A DNA stretch of 27,729 bases from JAZTZP01 sp045637525 (GCA_045637525.1 JAZTZP010000046.1:1-27729), one strand, 5' to 3'. Counted from the stretch's first letter, positions 16,788 to 25,053 are shown. Notes: generated from the letters alone by a model not told the origin. Numbers and translations: made by a program.

Positions 16788-16806
16788 TTAGAGAAGTGCA
16801 AAACAA
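16788..16806 (+). repeat. 19-bp direct repeat, right copy
   Basis: An exact copy of the sequence at 15371-15389. Its right edge runs into the ribosome site of histidine kinase copy 2, where similarity to kinase copy 1 also begins. Confidence 0.85.
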
Positions 16807-16819
16807 GGAATAGCATAAT

Positions 16820-18502
16820 ATGTTTGATCTTTTACGAAAACATAAAAAAGAAAGTTTTTTAAAACGTCTTTCACTTATTCTCTGGATATGCATATTCATT
16901 CCGTTCTGCATAGTCATTATTATATATTCCGTCAGTCTTGCACTTGCGCATAAAAATGATATTGAAAACATATACAGAAATAATCTTTCAGGCTTTTGTA
17001 TAAATTTTGATAAGCTTCTTTCTGCATCAACAAAAAAGCTTGATTTTGTATTTAATTATGATCCGTTAGCACAAATAATCAACATAACGGAAGCACAAAG
17101 TAACCTCGATATGGTAAACACATCTTTGGATATAGATATAGCATTTGAGGCACTGCTTAACGACAACTATGCTATGGAGCTTAAAATCTATTCGGATAAT
17201 ACAAATCTGTATATTCCAAAATACTTTGATTCGATAGATAAGCTGTCACAAAAACCGTATTTTACGACACTTAAACAGCTCCGACAATCCGAAACCTTTT
17301 ATGCAATTGACAGCAATGCTCCAAAAAAGCTTTACATATACAGAAAGTATAACCGTATAAACAACGGATTTGCCGTAATTGAGCTTTGTGTCCCATACTC
17401 TCAGATAAGCAAGCTGACTGATGAAAATGATTTAGAACAAACAAACCTGTTCTGGAATTATAACGAGACATTATATGATATAAACACATGGGAGCCTTGC
17501 AATCAACCCCCCACTGCAAAAAGCACTGTAATCTCCGGCCACATTCAGGAAAATAACAGCAATGCATATATTTTTCTGCACAACAATTTGTACCGGAATA
17601 TTTATATAACAACAATTCTAAGTACCGTTGTTTTAATTGCATTGCTGGCATTTATACTTGTGCTTCTTACAAAGCTTTTAGCATGGAGCATTACGAAAAA
17701 GCTTTACAAAATTACAGATATAATAAAAGACGATACACTCCAGAATCTTGACACAAAAGATATTAATAATGATGAATTTGACATAATACTGCATAAGCTT
17801 CTTGAATTTTATAACGAGCTGAAAGAAAAAAACGAACAGGAAAAGCAGATTTCAAAACAGCTTTCTCAGCTCAAAATCGACATCCTTCAGGAACGTATAT
17901 CGCCGCATTTTCTATATAATACTCTTGCTTCAATCAAGTGGATTTATCCCGACAGACAACTCGGTGAGATTATAGACTCAATAGTACATTATTACAGACT
18001 TATGCTGAATTCCGGTTCAAGTATAACTACAATCGAAAATGAGCTTCAGTGTATAACCCAATATTTAAAAATTCAAAGCTTTGCTTATGCAAGAGAAGTA
18101 GATATGATAATAGACTGCCCGGATAATCTGAAAAACCATAAAATAATGAAAAATATTCTCCAGCCTATAATCGAAAATGCCTTTCTTCACGGAATTAATC
18201 TGTCTGAAGATAAAGGCAAAATATATGTATATGTTTTTGAAACTGAAGAAAGCCTTATCTTTAGAATTTTAAATACCGGCCCTGTTATTACAGATGAGAA
18301 AATATCCGAAATCAATAATCTTACAGATGATGAAATCACCACATCTTCCCCGCATGGATATGCATTAAAAAATATTATTAACCGGTTAAATATTTATTAC
18401 GGCACTCAATCCGGTATAACAGCCTCAGTCGAAAATAATATGACAGCATTTGAAATTAAGATACAAAAAACGAAAACAGAGAAGGGACACAGCAATGAAT
18501 AA
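16820..18502 (+). CDS. Sensor histidine kinase, YesM family (copy 2)
   Basis: A 560-residue paralogue of the kinase at 8502, aligning end to end without gaps. Two transmembrane helices, the phospho-accepting His363 in 'ERISPHFLYNTLASIKWI' and the N box 'NILQPIIENAFLHG' are all kept, so it should be active. Differences concentrate in the distal part of the outer sensor domain and the second membrane helix (about 226-272) and in the C-terminal 65 residues; the phosphotransfer core is nearly unchanged. Nucleotide similarity to copy 1 begins at AAGGAATAG, just before the start codon, so copy 1's promoter is absent. Transcription is probably from the aldolase unit upstream. The last 8 nt overlap the regulator gene. 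A different ligand from copy 1 is possible. Confidence 0.93.
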   Translation: MFDLLRKHKKESFLKRLSLILWICIFIPFCIVIIIYSVSLALAHKNDIENIYRNNLSGFCINFDKLLSASTKKLDFVFNYDPLAQIINITEAQSNLDMVNTSLDIDIAFEALLNDNYAMELKIYSDNTNLYIPKYFDSIDKLSQKPYFTTLKQLRQSETFYAIDSNAPKKLYIYRKYNRINNGFAVIELCVPYSQISKLTDENDLEQTNLFWNYNETLYDINTWEPCNQPPTAKSTVISGHIQENNSNAYIFLHNNLYRNIYITTILSTVVLIALLAFILVLLTKLLAWSITKKLYKITDIIKDDTLQNLDTKDINNDEFDIILHKLLEFYNELKEKNEQEKQISKQLSQLKIDILQERISPHFLYNTLASIKWIYPDRQLGEIIDSIVHYYRLMLNSGSSITTIENELQCITQYLKIQSFAYAREVDMIIDCPDNLKNHKIMKNILQPIIENAFLHGINLSEDKGKIYVYVFETEESLIFRILNTGPVITDEKISEINNLTDDEITTSSPHGYALKNIINRLNIYYGTQSGITASVENNMTAFEIKIQKTKTEKGHSNE

Positions 18503-20096
18503 AGTTTTAATAGTTGATGATAACCGCGTTGCTCTTGAAGGAATGAAAAGAATAATTGACTGGAAAAAATTCGACTGCGAGTTAGTCGCTTTTTCCGCAA
18601 ACGGGCTTGAAGCATGGGAAATCATTCAAAAGAATCAAATTGACATTGTTATAACCGATATAGAGATGCCGAAAATGAACGGATTACAGCTTCTTAATAA
18701 AATCCGCGAAAATAATCTTGATATCAAGCTCATATTTATGAGCTGTTATGAAGAATTTGATTTTATTAAATCAGCAATAGATATGGACGCCATCGCTTAT
18801 ATACTAAAACCGATTATTCCCGAGCATCTTGAAAAAGCGCTGATAAAAATAATGAATATATACAAAAAAAATATACAGCTTACAGAAGCGCAGCTCCGAC
18901 TTGATAATATTATCAATTCTCATCTTAATACACTTCAGGAGCATTTCCTGCGCTCATTAAACTTCAATTCTGTTATAAGCGAAGATGAAATTATCAGAAA
19001 GCTCAGCGCATTGCATGTAAACATCCCATCATCATATAAAATCCAGATTGCAATAGCGGAATATATTAACACTCAAAAATCCGATGAAGAAATTATAAAC
19101 CTTCTCGATATGCAGGAGTTTATAAACAATTTTTCAAATGCGCAAAACACTATAAAATCATACATAAACAATAATAATCATTTGTGTATCGTCTCGATAT
19201 ACCCACCCGAACACACCGATTATATAAATGATATTTATCTTCGACTTAACGAATACTCTTTAAAAAACAATATAAAAATCAAAATCGGAATAAGCAACGA
19301 ATCCGATACCATATGCGATTTCAAATCTTTATATGCTCAGGCAGAAAGTGCTGTATCTGTGTCATACAATCCTGAAAACAATGTAATAGTTCTTTACAGC
19401 GATATTTTTTCATCCTCTGAATACGCACATGATTTTGTTGACTATTCTACGCTGAAAAAAGATCTCACAGCCCTGTTGCTTAACGAAAACGAAACAGATA
19501 TAAATACTTTTCTCGATAAATTCATATCAGCAAATTCCGGAAAAGTACATAAATACTATATGCATTATTTATGCTGTTGCTTAATAAACATCATAGAGGA
19601 TCTGCTCACCTCATTTAACATAGATTATAATAAGGTAATAAATCATTCAATTATATGGGACAAGCTTGCTCACTATGAATCAATCGCAAATATAAGACAG
19701 TGGCTTTATAATATTTTAAATTCAACGCTTGAAGTAATATATGAAAACTCGCCAAAAAAAGACAGCGATGTAGCAGATAAAGTCAAACAGATTATAGAAC
19801 AGGATTATGCCTCACATCTTACTCTTAATAATATATCAGAGCGCGTATTCTTCAGCTCTATTCATACAAATAATCTTTTTAAGAAAAAAACCGGATTGAC
19901 TGTATCAGAATATCTGACACAACACAGAATTAATGTCGCAAAGGAAATGCTGAAAAATCCGGACAGCAAAATATATGCAGTAGCAGAAGCCGTAGGATAT
20001 AAAAATCAATCACATTTTAAGCTTCTTTTTAATCAGATTACAGGCTATACGCCTATGGAATATAAAAAATTATTCAGCAATAAAACAACCGAGTAG
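18495..20096 (+). CDS. YesN-type response regulator with AraC DNA-binding domain (copy 2)
   Basis: A 533-residue paralogue of the regulator at 10177, again without length change. The receiver keeps Asp8/Asp9, Asp55 and Lys105. The C-terminal AraC domain differs from copy 1 at only a few positions, and the second recognition segment 'VAEAVGYKNQSHFKLLFNQI' is identical, so both regulators probably read the same DNA site. Most changes are in the middle region. A longer open frame from 18450 is possible, but the ATG at 18495, with GAAGGGACA in front and matching copy 1, is the right start. Similarity to copy 1 continues through the stop codon and about 8 nt beyond. A strong palindrome 14 nt after the stop ends transcription. 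Confidence 0.93.
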   Translation: MNKVLIVDDNRVALEGMKRIIDWKKFDCELVAFSANGLEAWEIIQKNQIDIVITDIEMPKMNGLQLLNKIRENNLDIKLIFMSCYEEFDFIKSAIDMDAIAYILKPIIPEHLEKALIKIMNIYKKNIQLTEAQLRLDNIINSHLNTLQEHFLRSLNFNSVISEDEIIRKLSALHVNIPSSYKIQIAIAEYINTQKSDEEIINLLDMQEFINNFSNAQNTIKSYINNNNHLCIVSIYPPEHTDYINDIYLRLNEYSLKNNIKIKIGISNESDTICDFKSLYAQAESAVSVSYNPENNVIVLYSDIFSSSEYAHDFVDYSTLKKDLTALLLNENETDINTFLDKFISANSGKVHKYYMHYLCCCLINIIEDLLTSFNIDYNKVINHSIIWDKLAHYESIANIRQWLYNILNSTLEVIYENSPKKDSDVADKVKQIIEQDYASHLTLNNISERVFFSSIHTNNLFKKKTGLTVSEYLTQHRINVAKEMLKNPDSKIYAVAEAVGYKNQSHFKLLFNQITGYTPMEYKKLFSNKTTE

Positions 20097-20110
20097 ATAA
20101 TCCTAAAAGT

Positions 20111-20138
20111 AAAGCTGTCAACTTAAGTTGACAGCTTT
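20111..20138. terminator. Bidirectional terminator between regulator copy 2 and vanW-like gene
   Basis: A perfect 28-bp palindrome (half-site AAAGCTGTCAACTT) lies between two converging genes. On the plus strand it is followed by GCTTTTTAA. On the minus strand it runs into TTTACTTTTA. It should stop transcription from both sides. Confidence 0.85.
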
Positions 20139-20143
20139 GCTTT

Positions 20144-21739
20144 TTAATGAGGCTTATATTTACTTACTCCCATATTATCCGTTTTTAACACATTTCCCGA
20201 CTCATCATATACGGTCCTTGTTGTCTTAACAGATTTGAGGCCTCCTGATGATACGTTTTTGTGTGTTATCTTAACAGTCTTTTTCACATCCGGCTGAGTT
20301 CCTACTATTTTAACCGTAAGATTTCCGCCTGAAGTACCGGCTTCTATCTTAACGGGGTAATCAGTGTCGTTATGGAATTTAAAGTCTATTCCTCCGTCCG
20401 ATACGGTTGCATCCTGACCGAGAGGCACATAGCCAACGCTCATTGAGTGGTTTCTCCTTGTTATTACCTGTAAATCAGCATATAATACCGCCGAATAAAG
20501 AGTTGTACTCACCTGACACGTTCCGCCACCTATACCGGTTACGGTTTCGCCGTTTAAATATTCAGGCGCCGGCTTAAATCCGTTAGCTGCCGAGCGTCTG
20601 CCGACAGTCTCATTAAACGAAAACGTCTCACCGGATAAAAGAATTTTTCCGTTTATTCTCCTTGCCGCATTTGCTACGTTCTGACCTCTGTTTCCGCCCG
20701 CCGCAAAATGCGTGGTGTATTTTCCGAGTACATAATTAAACATCTTCTCACGAAGCATAGCTTCTGTCTTCTGTGCCGGAGATGAATAACACGGTACATC
20801 AACAGGAGCACCGCCAACCTTAAGCGACGATATAAGCGCCGCGCACTCATCACGGTTTACATATCTTCCGTTCTGCTCCGGAACTATTGAAATCTGACCG
20901 TTTTCCAATATGTACCGGGCATCTGTCGCCGGTATGTTAAGCTGTTGTTCAATAATCTCAGCAGTAATAGGTTCGGGGTCTGCTGCGTTTAATGTAACAG
21001 GTATATTTACATAATTATCCTGTGCGATTGCCGCTTTAAATTGCGCCACAGCAGTATCTACATCACCGTCATATCCTCTTGTGCCGGGAATAAGCTGTGC
21101 ATGAGTCATATCAATTCCTACTGCTGAATGAGGCTTTCTTTCCCCAAGCTCCTCGTTGCCTATGCGAACGAACTGCTCCTTAAGCTTTTCTTCGTTAAGA
21201 GTAGTTACGGGAAGAATATCTATATTCTTAAATTTTAAAAGAACAGCATTATATGCATTAAGGATTTTGTTATCGCTCTTTCCGAAATTATACACCTTCT
21301 GAGCCGTTTCCGTAATAAGAGGTGAAAGCTCAATATCCTCACGTGATATAGGATATACCACACCGTTTACATTAACCGAAATCTCAGGAATGTCAACCGT
21401 TATCTCCTGCTGTAATGCGGCAAGTGCCTGGTTATATGTCATATTACCAAGATCTCTTCCGGCACATGTTATACCGTCATAAACCACGTTGTCAGGCAAA
21501 GTAAAAACAAGTGCCGTTGCACCGCCGGTTACAAGTACGGCTATAACCATAGCCGCAATACCCACACGCTTTAAAACACGAAGTATTCCGGACCCTTTTT
21601 TAATCTCGTCAGTCGGCTCATCATCGGATATGACCTCTTCCTCAAAAAAAACTTCTTCATCCGCTGAATTATCGGGTTCAGCGTCAAACTCATCAAATAC
21701 AGGCGAAAAATCATCCTTAATTTCATTTTCAAAACTCAT
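20144..21739 (-). CDS. VanW family protein with N-terminal membrane anchor
   Basis: A 531-residue protein with an acidic cytoplasmic N-terminus (about 1-50, rich in Asp/Glu), one transmembrane helix ('VGIAAMVIAVLVTGGATALV', about 56-76), then an outer region. That region has two peptidoglycan-binding-type (PG_binding_4-like) repeats (about 110-320) and a VanW domain (about 340-475). The VanW domain carries the signature 'GIGGGTCQVSTTLYSAVLYA' and 'RRNHSMSVGYVPLG'. The C-terminal 'VSSGGLKSVKTTRTVYDESG' is common in these YoaR-like proteins. It should be a surface protein linked to cell wall; the precise function of VanW is unknown, and there is no vancomycin-resistance cluster here. The gene follows the Cys-cluster protein gene after 29 nt and shares its promoter. 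Confidence 0.9.
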   Translation of the reverse strand: MSFENEIKDDFSPVFDEFDAEPDNSADEEVFFEEEVISDDEPTDEIKKGSGILRVLKRVGIAAMVIAVLVTGGATALVFTLPDNVVYDGITCAGRDLGNMTYNQALAALQQEITVDIPEISVNVNGVVYPISREDIELSPLITETAQKVYNFGKSDNKILNAYNAVLLKFKNIDILPVTTLNEEKLKEQFVRIGNEELGERKPHSAVGIDMTHAQLIPGTRGYDGDVDTAVAQFKAAIAQDNYVNIPVTLNAADPEPITAEIIEQQLNIPATDARYILENGQISIVPEQNGRYVNRDECAALISSLKVGGAPVDVPCYSSPAQKTEAMLREKMFNYVLGKYTTHFAAGGNRGQNVANAARRINGKILLSGETFSFNETVGRRSAANGFKPAPEYLNGETVTGIGGGTCQVSTTLYSAVLYADLQVITRRNHSMSVGYVPLGQDATVSDGGIDFKFHNDTDYPVKIEAGTSGGNLTVKIVGTQPDVKKTVKITHKNVSSGGLKSVKTTRTVYDESGNVLKTDNMGVSKYKPH

Positions 21740-21768
21740 AAAAATCCCAACCCTTCCAAAGCTGATAT

Positions 21769-22287
21769 CTATTTATAAAAACGTCTGTATTCATTTATAA
21801 CAGCCGAATATTCCTTTAAAAAAGCCGCAAACTGTCTGTTCTGATACAGCATATTAAAGCAACGTTTTACTTTCTTAACAAATACCGGATCAAAATCTGA
21901 AACCTCATATGACTTAGCCAACGGACAAATAGGCTTCGCCCTCGGGTCTACAATAATTTCAATCTCGTCAAATTCATTTAAAACCGGCGTAAGCGGACAA
22001 ATCCTGCACGACAACGGTCTTGCAAAACGGTCGCAGTTTCCGCTGCACATAGCAAGAGGTACATTATATTTCTTGTTTTCAAATGTGTAATCAAAATCAG
22101 ATTTTTCGATAGTTATCCAATCTTCATTAAGCAGCTCATACACCGATTTTTCTCCCGGGAACAAATACATTCCGCAATCATCACCCTTGCAGCACGCTTT
22201 ACCGCAAAGCTCACCGCAATCGACAGGGATAGGCGTATGCTCGTCAAACAGACGATAAAGCTGAAGATATACATATGCCGTATTCAT
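21769..22287 (-). CDS. YkgJ-like cysteine-cluster protein
   Basis: A 172-residue cytoplasmic protein with the Cys pattern of the YkgJ/Fe-S (zinc or iron-sulphur) cluster family: 'CGELCGKACCKGDDCGMYLF' near residue 20, then 'CSGNCDRFARPLSCRICPL' near 80-98, and a later 'PICPLAK'. A metal or Fe-S cluster is expected; the function of the family is not established. The start ATG at 22287 has AGGAG 9 nt upstream. It is the first gene of a two-gene unit with the VanW-like gene. Confidence 0.8.
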   Translation of the reverse strand: MNTAYVYLQLYRLFDEHTPIPVDCGELCGKACCKGDDCGMYLFPGEKSVYELLNEDWITIEKSDFDYTFENKKYNVPLAMCSGNCDRFARPLSCRICPLTPVLNEFDEIEIIVDPRAKPICPLAKSYEVSDFDPVFVKKVKRCFNMLYQNRQFAAFLKEYSAVINEYRRFYK

Positions 22288-22362
22288 AAATTCATTCTCC
22301 TGACGTATAATAATATCATAACCGTGAAATAATAAATTACTTCAATAAACCGTCTGTTAACC

Positions 22363-22391
22363 ATTATATCACACTTTTTACACGAAAACAA
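22363..22391 (-). promoter_or_regulatory. Promoter of the Cys-cluster/VanW operon
   Basis: On the minus strand TTGTTT (22386-22391) and TATAAT (22363-22368) are spaced by 17 bp, 76 nt before the YkgJ-like start codon. Confidence 0.6.
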
Positions 22392-22572
22392 GACCTTTTT
22401 CAAAATTCATTATTTTTTTTACTAAAAATACATATTTACACAAAAAAATTGTTTGTTTTTATCTTAAATCAAAGCTTTTCACTATATACTATTATTATTT
22501 TAACAAACGTTATAAAATACACGAGGCAAAATTTAAAATATAATTGTAATAATTAAGCTGACAGCATTGCAG

Positions 22573-22675
22573 TAAAAAAGATTTGAAAATCTTCAACCCC
22601 CTAACCCTGGGTCTTGGGGGCAAAAAGGAAATCTTTTTTTGAACAAGCAAAATTGCGCACGTTTGCGCGCAATTT
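22573..22675. repeat. Palindrome-rich intergenic element
   Basis: The non-coding stretch 22392-22683 contains two inverted repeats. The first (about 22573-22641) has outer arms AAAAAAGATTT and AAATCTTTTTT around an inner CCCCC/GGGGG stem. The second (22650-22675) has arms AAATTGCGC and GCGCAATTT around an 8-nt loop. Both are richer in G+C than their surroundings and no coding frame is convincing. They may be a small non-autonomous or REP-like element, or back-up terminators. The remaining part, 22392-22570, is very AT-rich with nothing recognised. Confidence 0.45.
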
Positions 22676-22685
22676 CCTATGTTAT

Positions 22686-22723
22686 AAAAAAGGCGGGTAT
22701 TGCACCCGGGCAACACCCACCTT
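22686..22723 (-). terminator. Terminator of the OPT-PqqD unit
   Basis: On the minus strand, just past the PqqD-like stop, AAAGGTGGGTGTTGC pairs with GTGCAATACCCGCCTTT with a few wobble pairs and is followed by a T run. This is a standard intrinsic terminator. Confidence 0.8.
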
Positions 22724-22725
22724 TC

Positions 22726-23061
22726 TCAGTTCCATTCAACGAAACCGTAGCTGTCTAAAATCTGAAAATATTTTGCGAGTCTTTCATAAATCGGCTTTGC
22801 CTCATCACCGAAATGCTCTTCTACTAAAACACCAATATCCGTAATTGTTTTTTCGCCATCAATTACCGGCCACACAAAGCTGCCTATTTCATCAAGATGA
22901 ATATAGCTTACCTTTGGTTTTTTGAAAAGCTTCTGTGCTATTTTATTAAAAACTCCCGTATTTTCTATATTTAAGGTAACCACTCCGCTGTCATCCCTTG
23001 ACCATTCGATACGGTTTGGACGACCCGGTCGTCTTTCAAGATAATTTTCTTTATTTTTCAT
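22726..23061 (-). CDS. PqqD family protein
   Basis: A 111-residue protein with the PqqD winged-helix layout: 'VSYIHLDEIGSFVWPVIDGE' then 'TITDIGVLVEEHFGDEA' and 'YFQILDSYGFVEW'. PqqD-type domains hold a peptide for a radical-SAM maturase, but no radical-SAM or precursor-peptide gene is present here. The N-terminal 50 residues are basic and family-poor. AAAGGA lies 8 nt before the ATG. The gene follows the OPT transporter gene by 13 nt and ends at a terminator, so it is co-transcribed with an oligopeptide transporter. An orphan role in peptide handling or regulation is a guess. Confidence 0.78.
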   Translation of the reverse strand: MKNKENYLERRPGRPNRIEWSRDDSGVVTLNIENTGVFNKIAQKLFKKPKVSYIHLDEIGSFVWPVIDGEKTITDIGVLVEEHFGDEAKPIYERLAKYFQILDSYGFVEWN

Positions 23062-23074
23062 ACCGGAAATCCTT

Positions 23075-24982
23075 TTATTTCTTTTTCTTCCATATTGAGA
23101 ATTTCAGCACGCTGAGTATAATAACAGCAAATACAACAATACTTGCTATATTTGAAACAGCTGCGGAAAGTCCTAACTTTCCTGAAATATCAAGAACCTT
23201 ATCAACGCCGAAAACAGCAAGCAGTGCAAGAATTATTCCGGCCAGACCTTCACCGGCAATCATACCGGAGCAGTAAAGAATACCGTTGCTTACAGCCGTG
23301 CTCTTCACCTTTTCCTCACGCTTTGATCTGTCAAGGAAAAGACGTATAAGACCGCCCACCATAATGCACGCATTAAGCTGAACCGGAAGATAAACACCGA
23401 TAGCAAACGGAAGAACAGGGATTCCGACAACCTCAATAATTACCGCAATAAACACGCCTATAAACACGAGATTCCACGGAAGCTCCGCACTCATTACACC
23501 CTCAATAATCATCTTCATAAGAGTTGCCTGAGGAGCTGCAAGCTCTTCTGAACCAAAGCCCCATGCAGTATCGAGAAGATTAAGAGTTCCGCCTATTGCA
23601 AACGCCGCCGCAACAACGCCTATAATCTCACCGATTTGCTGTTTCTTAGGTGTAGCACCTAAAAGGTATCCCGTCTTCAAGTCCTGAGATGTATCGCCCG
23701 AAATAGCCGCTACTATACATATTATAGAACCGATAGCAATAGCCGCACACATACCTGGCGCACCTGTCATACCGGTGAGCTTAAGTATTATTGTAGCGAT
23801 AAGAAGCGTTGCAATAGCCATACCTGAAACAGGGTTGTTACTGCTTCCTACAAGACCAACCATTCTCGAAGAAACGGTTGCAAAGAAAAATCCGAAAACA
23901 ACAACAATAATTGCACCTATTAATGTTACGGGGATTGCCGGAACAATCCATACTAAAAGTGTAAGAACAGCGATTGCTGCAAGAACTATTTTCATACTTA
24001 TATCATTACTTGTTCTTGTGTTCGGGACATTTGATGAAACGCCCATTCCTTTAACAGCATCTTTAAATGTACGAACTATAAGCGGAAGCGACTTAATAAG
24101 ACTGATAATACCGCCTGCCGCCAAAGCACCCGCACCGATATAACGAATATAAGAGCCCCAGATAGCACTTGCACCACCATCGGCAAACATCTCACCAATT
24201 GTGCTGTCAACGCCCGGATACATTATAATACTTTCACCGAAAAGTACAATCATCGGAATAAGCACAAGCCAGCTTAAAACACCACCGGCAAACATATACG
24301 ATGCAATTCTCGGACCGCAAATATAGCCGACACTCATTACCGCCGGATAAATCTGTGTTCCTATCTCGCCTGCATAGCCTTTAACTCTGAGTGATATTTC
24401 ACCCGGAACAAGCTTAAGTCCGTCAATTATAAACTTAAACAACGCCGCAAAACCCATGCCGGCAAAAACAGTAGATGCATTCGCTCCGCCTTCTTCTCCG
24501 GCTAAAAGCACTTCTGCGCATGCAGTTCCTTCCGGATACGGAAGTACACCATGTTCTCTCACTATAAGAGCATTACGCAAAGGCACCATAAAGAATACGC
24601 CGAGCAAACCGCCTATGAGAGCGATTAACGTGATTTCAACAATGCCCGGTTTTTCCGTAACACCCTCAGCCGCCCAGAGATACAGTGCCGGAAGCGTAAA
24701 TATTGCACCTGCCGCAAGAGATTCACCTGCTGAGCCTACCGTCTGAACAATATTACTCTCAAGAATAGAGTTCTTTTTCATTATAACTCTGATAACACCC
24801 ATCGCTATAACTGCCGCCGGAATAGACGCCGAAACAGTCATTCCGACTCTCAGTCCCAGATAAGCATTAGCCGCACCGAATACAACAGCAAGAATGATAC
24901 CCATTATAACAGATGTAACTGTTATTTCAGGAGTTACCTTTTCCGCCGGTATATACGGCTTGAAATTTTTTTCATTTTCCAT
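23075..24982 (-). CDS. OPT family oligopeptide transporter
   Basis: A 635-residue integral membrane protein with about fifteen hydrophobic helices. Family marks include 'GAANAYLGLRVGMTVSASIP' near the N-terminus, 'GVLPYPEGTACAEVLLAGEE' (about 150-170), 'SSNNPVSGMAIATLLI' and 'AISGDTSQDLKTGYLLGATP'. OPT proteins of this prokaryotic branch import peptides or related compounds by proton coupling; the exact substrate is unknown. A TTG at 24994 is in frame, but GGAGG lies 5-6 nt before the ATG at 24982, which is preferred. The promoter is at 25073-25101 with a 21-bp inverted repeat in the leader. The PqqD-like gene follows after 13 nt. Confidence 0.93.
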   Translation of the reverse strand: MENEKNFKPYIPAEKVTPEITVTSVIMGIILAVVFGAANAYLGLRVGMTVSASIPAAVIAMGVIRVIMKKNSILESNIVQTVGSAGESLAAGAIFTLPALYLWAAEGVTEKPGIVEITLIALIGGLLGVFFMVPLRNALIVREHGVLPYPEGTACAEVLLAGEEGGANASTVFAGMGFAALFKFIIDGLKLVPGEISLRVKGYAGEIGTQIYPAVMSVGYICGPRIASYMFAGGVLSWLVLIPMIVLFGESIIMYPGVDSTIGEMFADGGASAIWGSYIRYIGAGALAAGGIISLIKSLPLIVRTFKDAVKGMGVSSNVPNTRTSNDISMKIVLAAIAVLTLLVWIVPAIPVTLIGAIIVVVFGFFFATVSSRMVGLVGSSNNPVSGMAIATLLIATIILKLTGMTGAPGMCAAIAIGSIICIVAAISGDTSQDLKTGYLLGATPKKQQIGEIIGVVAAAFAIGGTLNLLDTAWGFGSEELAAPQATLMKMIIEGVMSAELPWNLVFIGVFIAVIIEVVGIPVLPFAIGVYLPVQLNACIMVGGLIRLFLDRSKREEKVKSTAVSNGILYCSGMIAGEGLAGIILALLAVFGVDKVLDISGKLGLSAAVSNIASIVVFAVIILSVLKFSIWKKKK

Positions 24983-25032
24983 AATTTCCTCCAATCTGTT
25001 TTTTGAAAAGCCTTTTGTATTTTTTTCGTTTT

Positions 25033-25053
25033 CCGACGTATTTTATACGTCGG
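25033..25053 (-). promoter_or_regulatory. Perfect inverted repeat in the OPT gene leader
   Basis: CCGACGTAT and ATACGTCGG around a 3-nt spacer lie between promoter and ribosome site of the OPT gene. It could be an operator just downstream of the transcription start or an RNA hairpin. No T run follows on the minus strand. Confidence 0.6.

Noticed and set aside
18450..18494. Longer start for regulator copy 2
   Set aside because: The extra 15 residues are the kinase C-terminus read in another frame. Copy 1 and the ribosome site both support the ATG at 18495.
20144..21739. Vancomycin-resistance cluster, from the VanW domain
   Set aside because: No VanH/A/X ligase or dehydrogenase genes are nearby. 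VanW-domain proteins are common in Clostridia without resistance.
22288..22570. Riboswitch or RNA gene in the AT-rich spacer
   Set aside because: Apart from a promoter for the leftward gene, no conserved paired structure or known riboswitch core was recognised.
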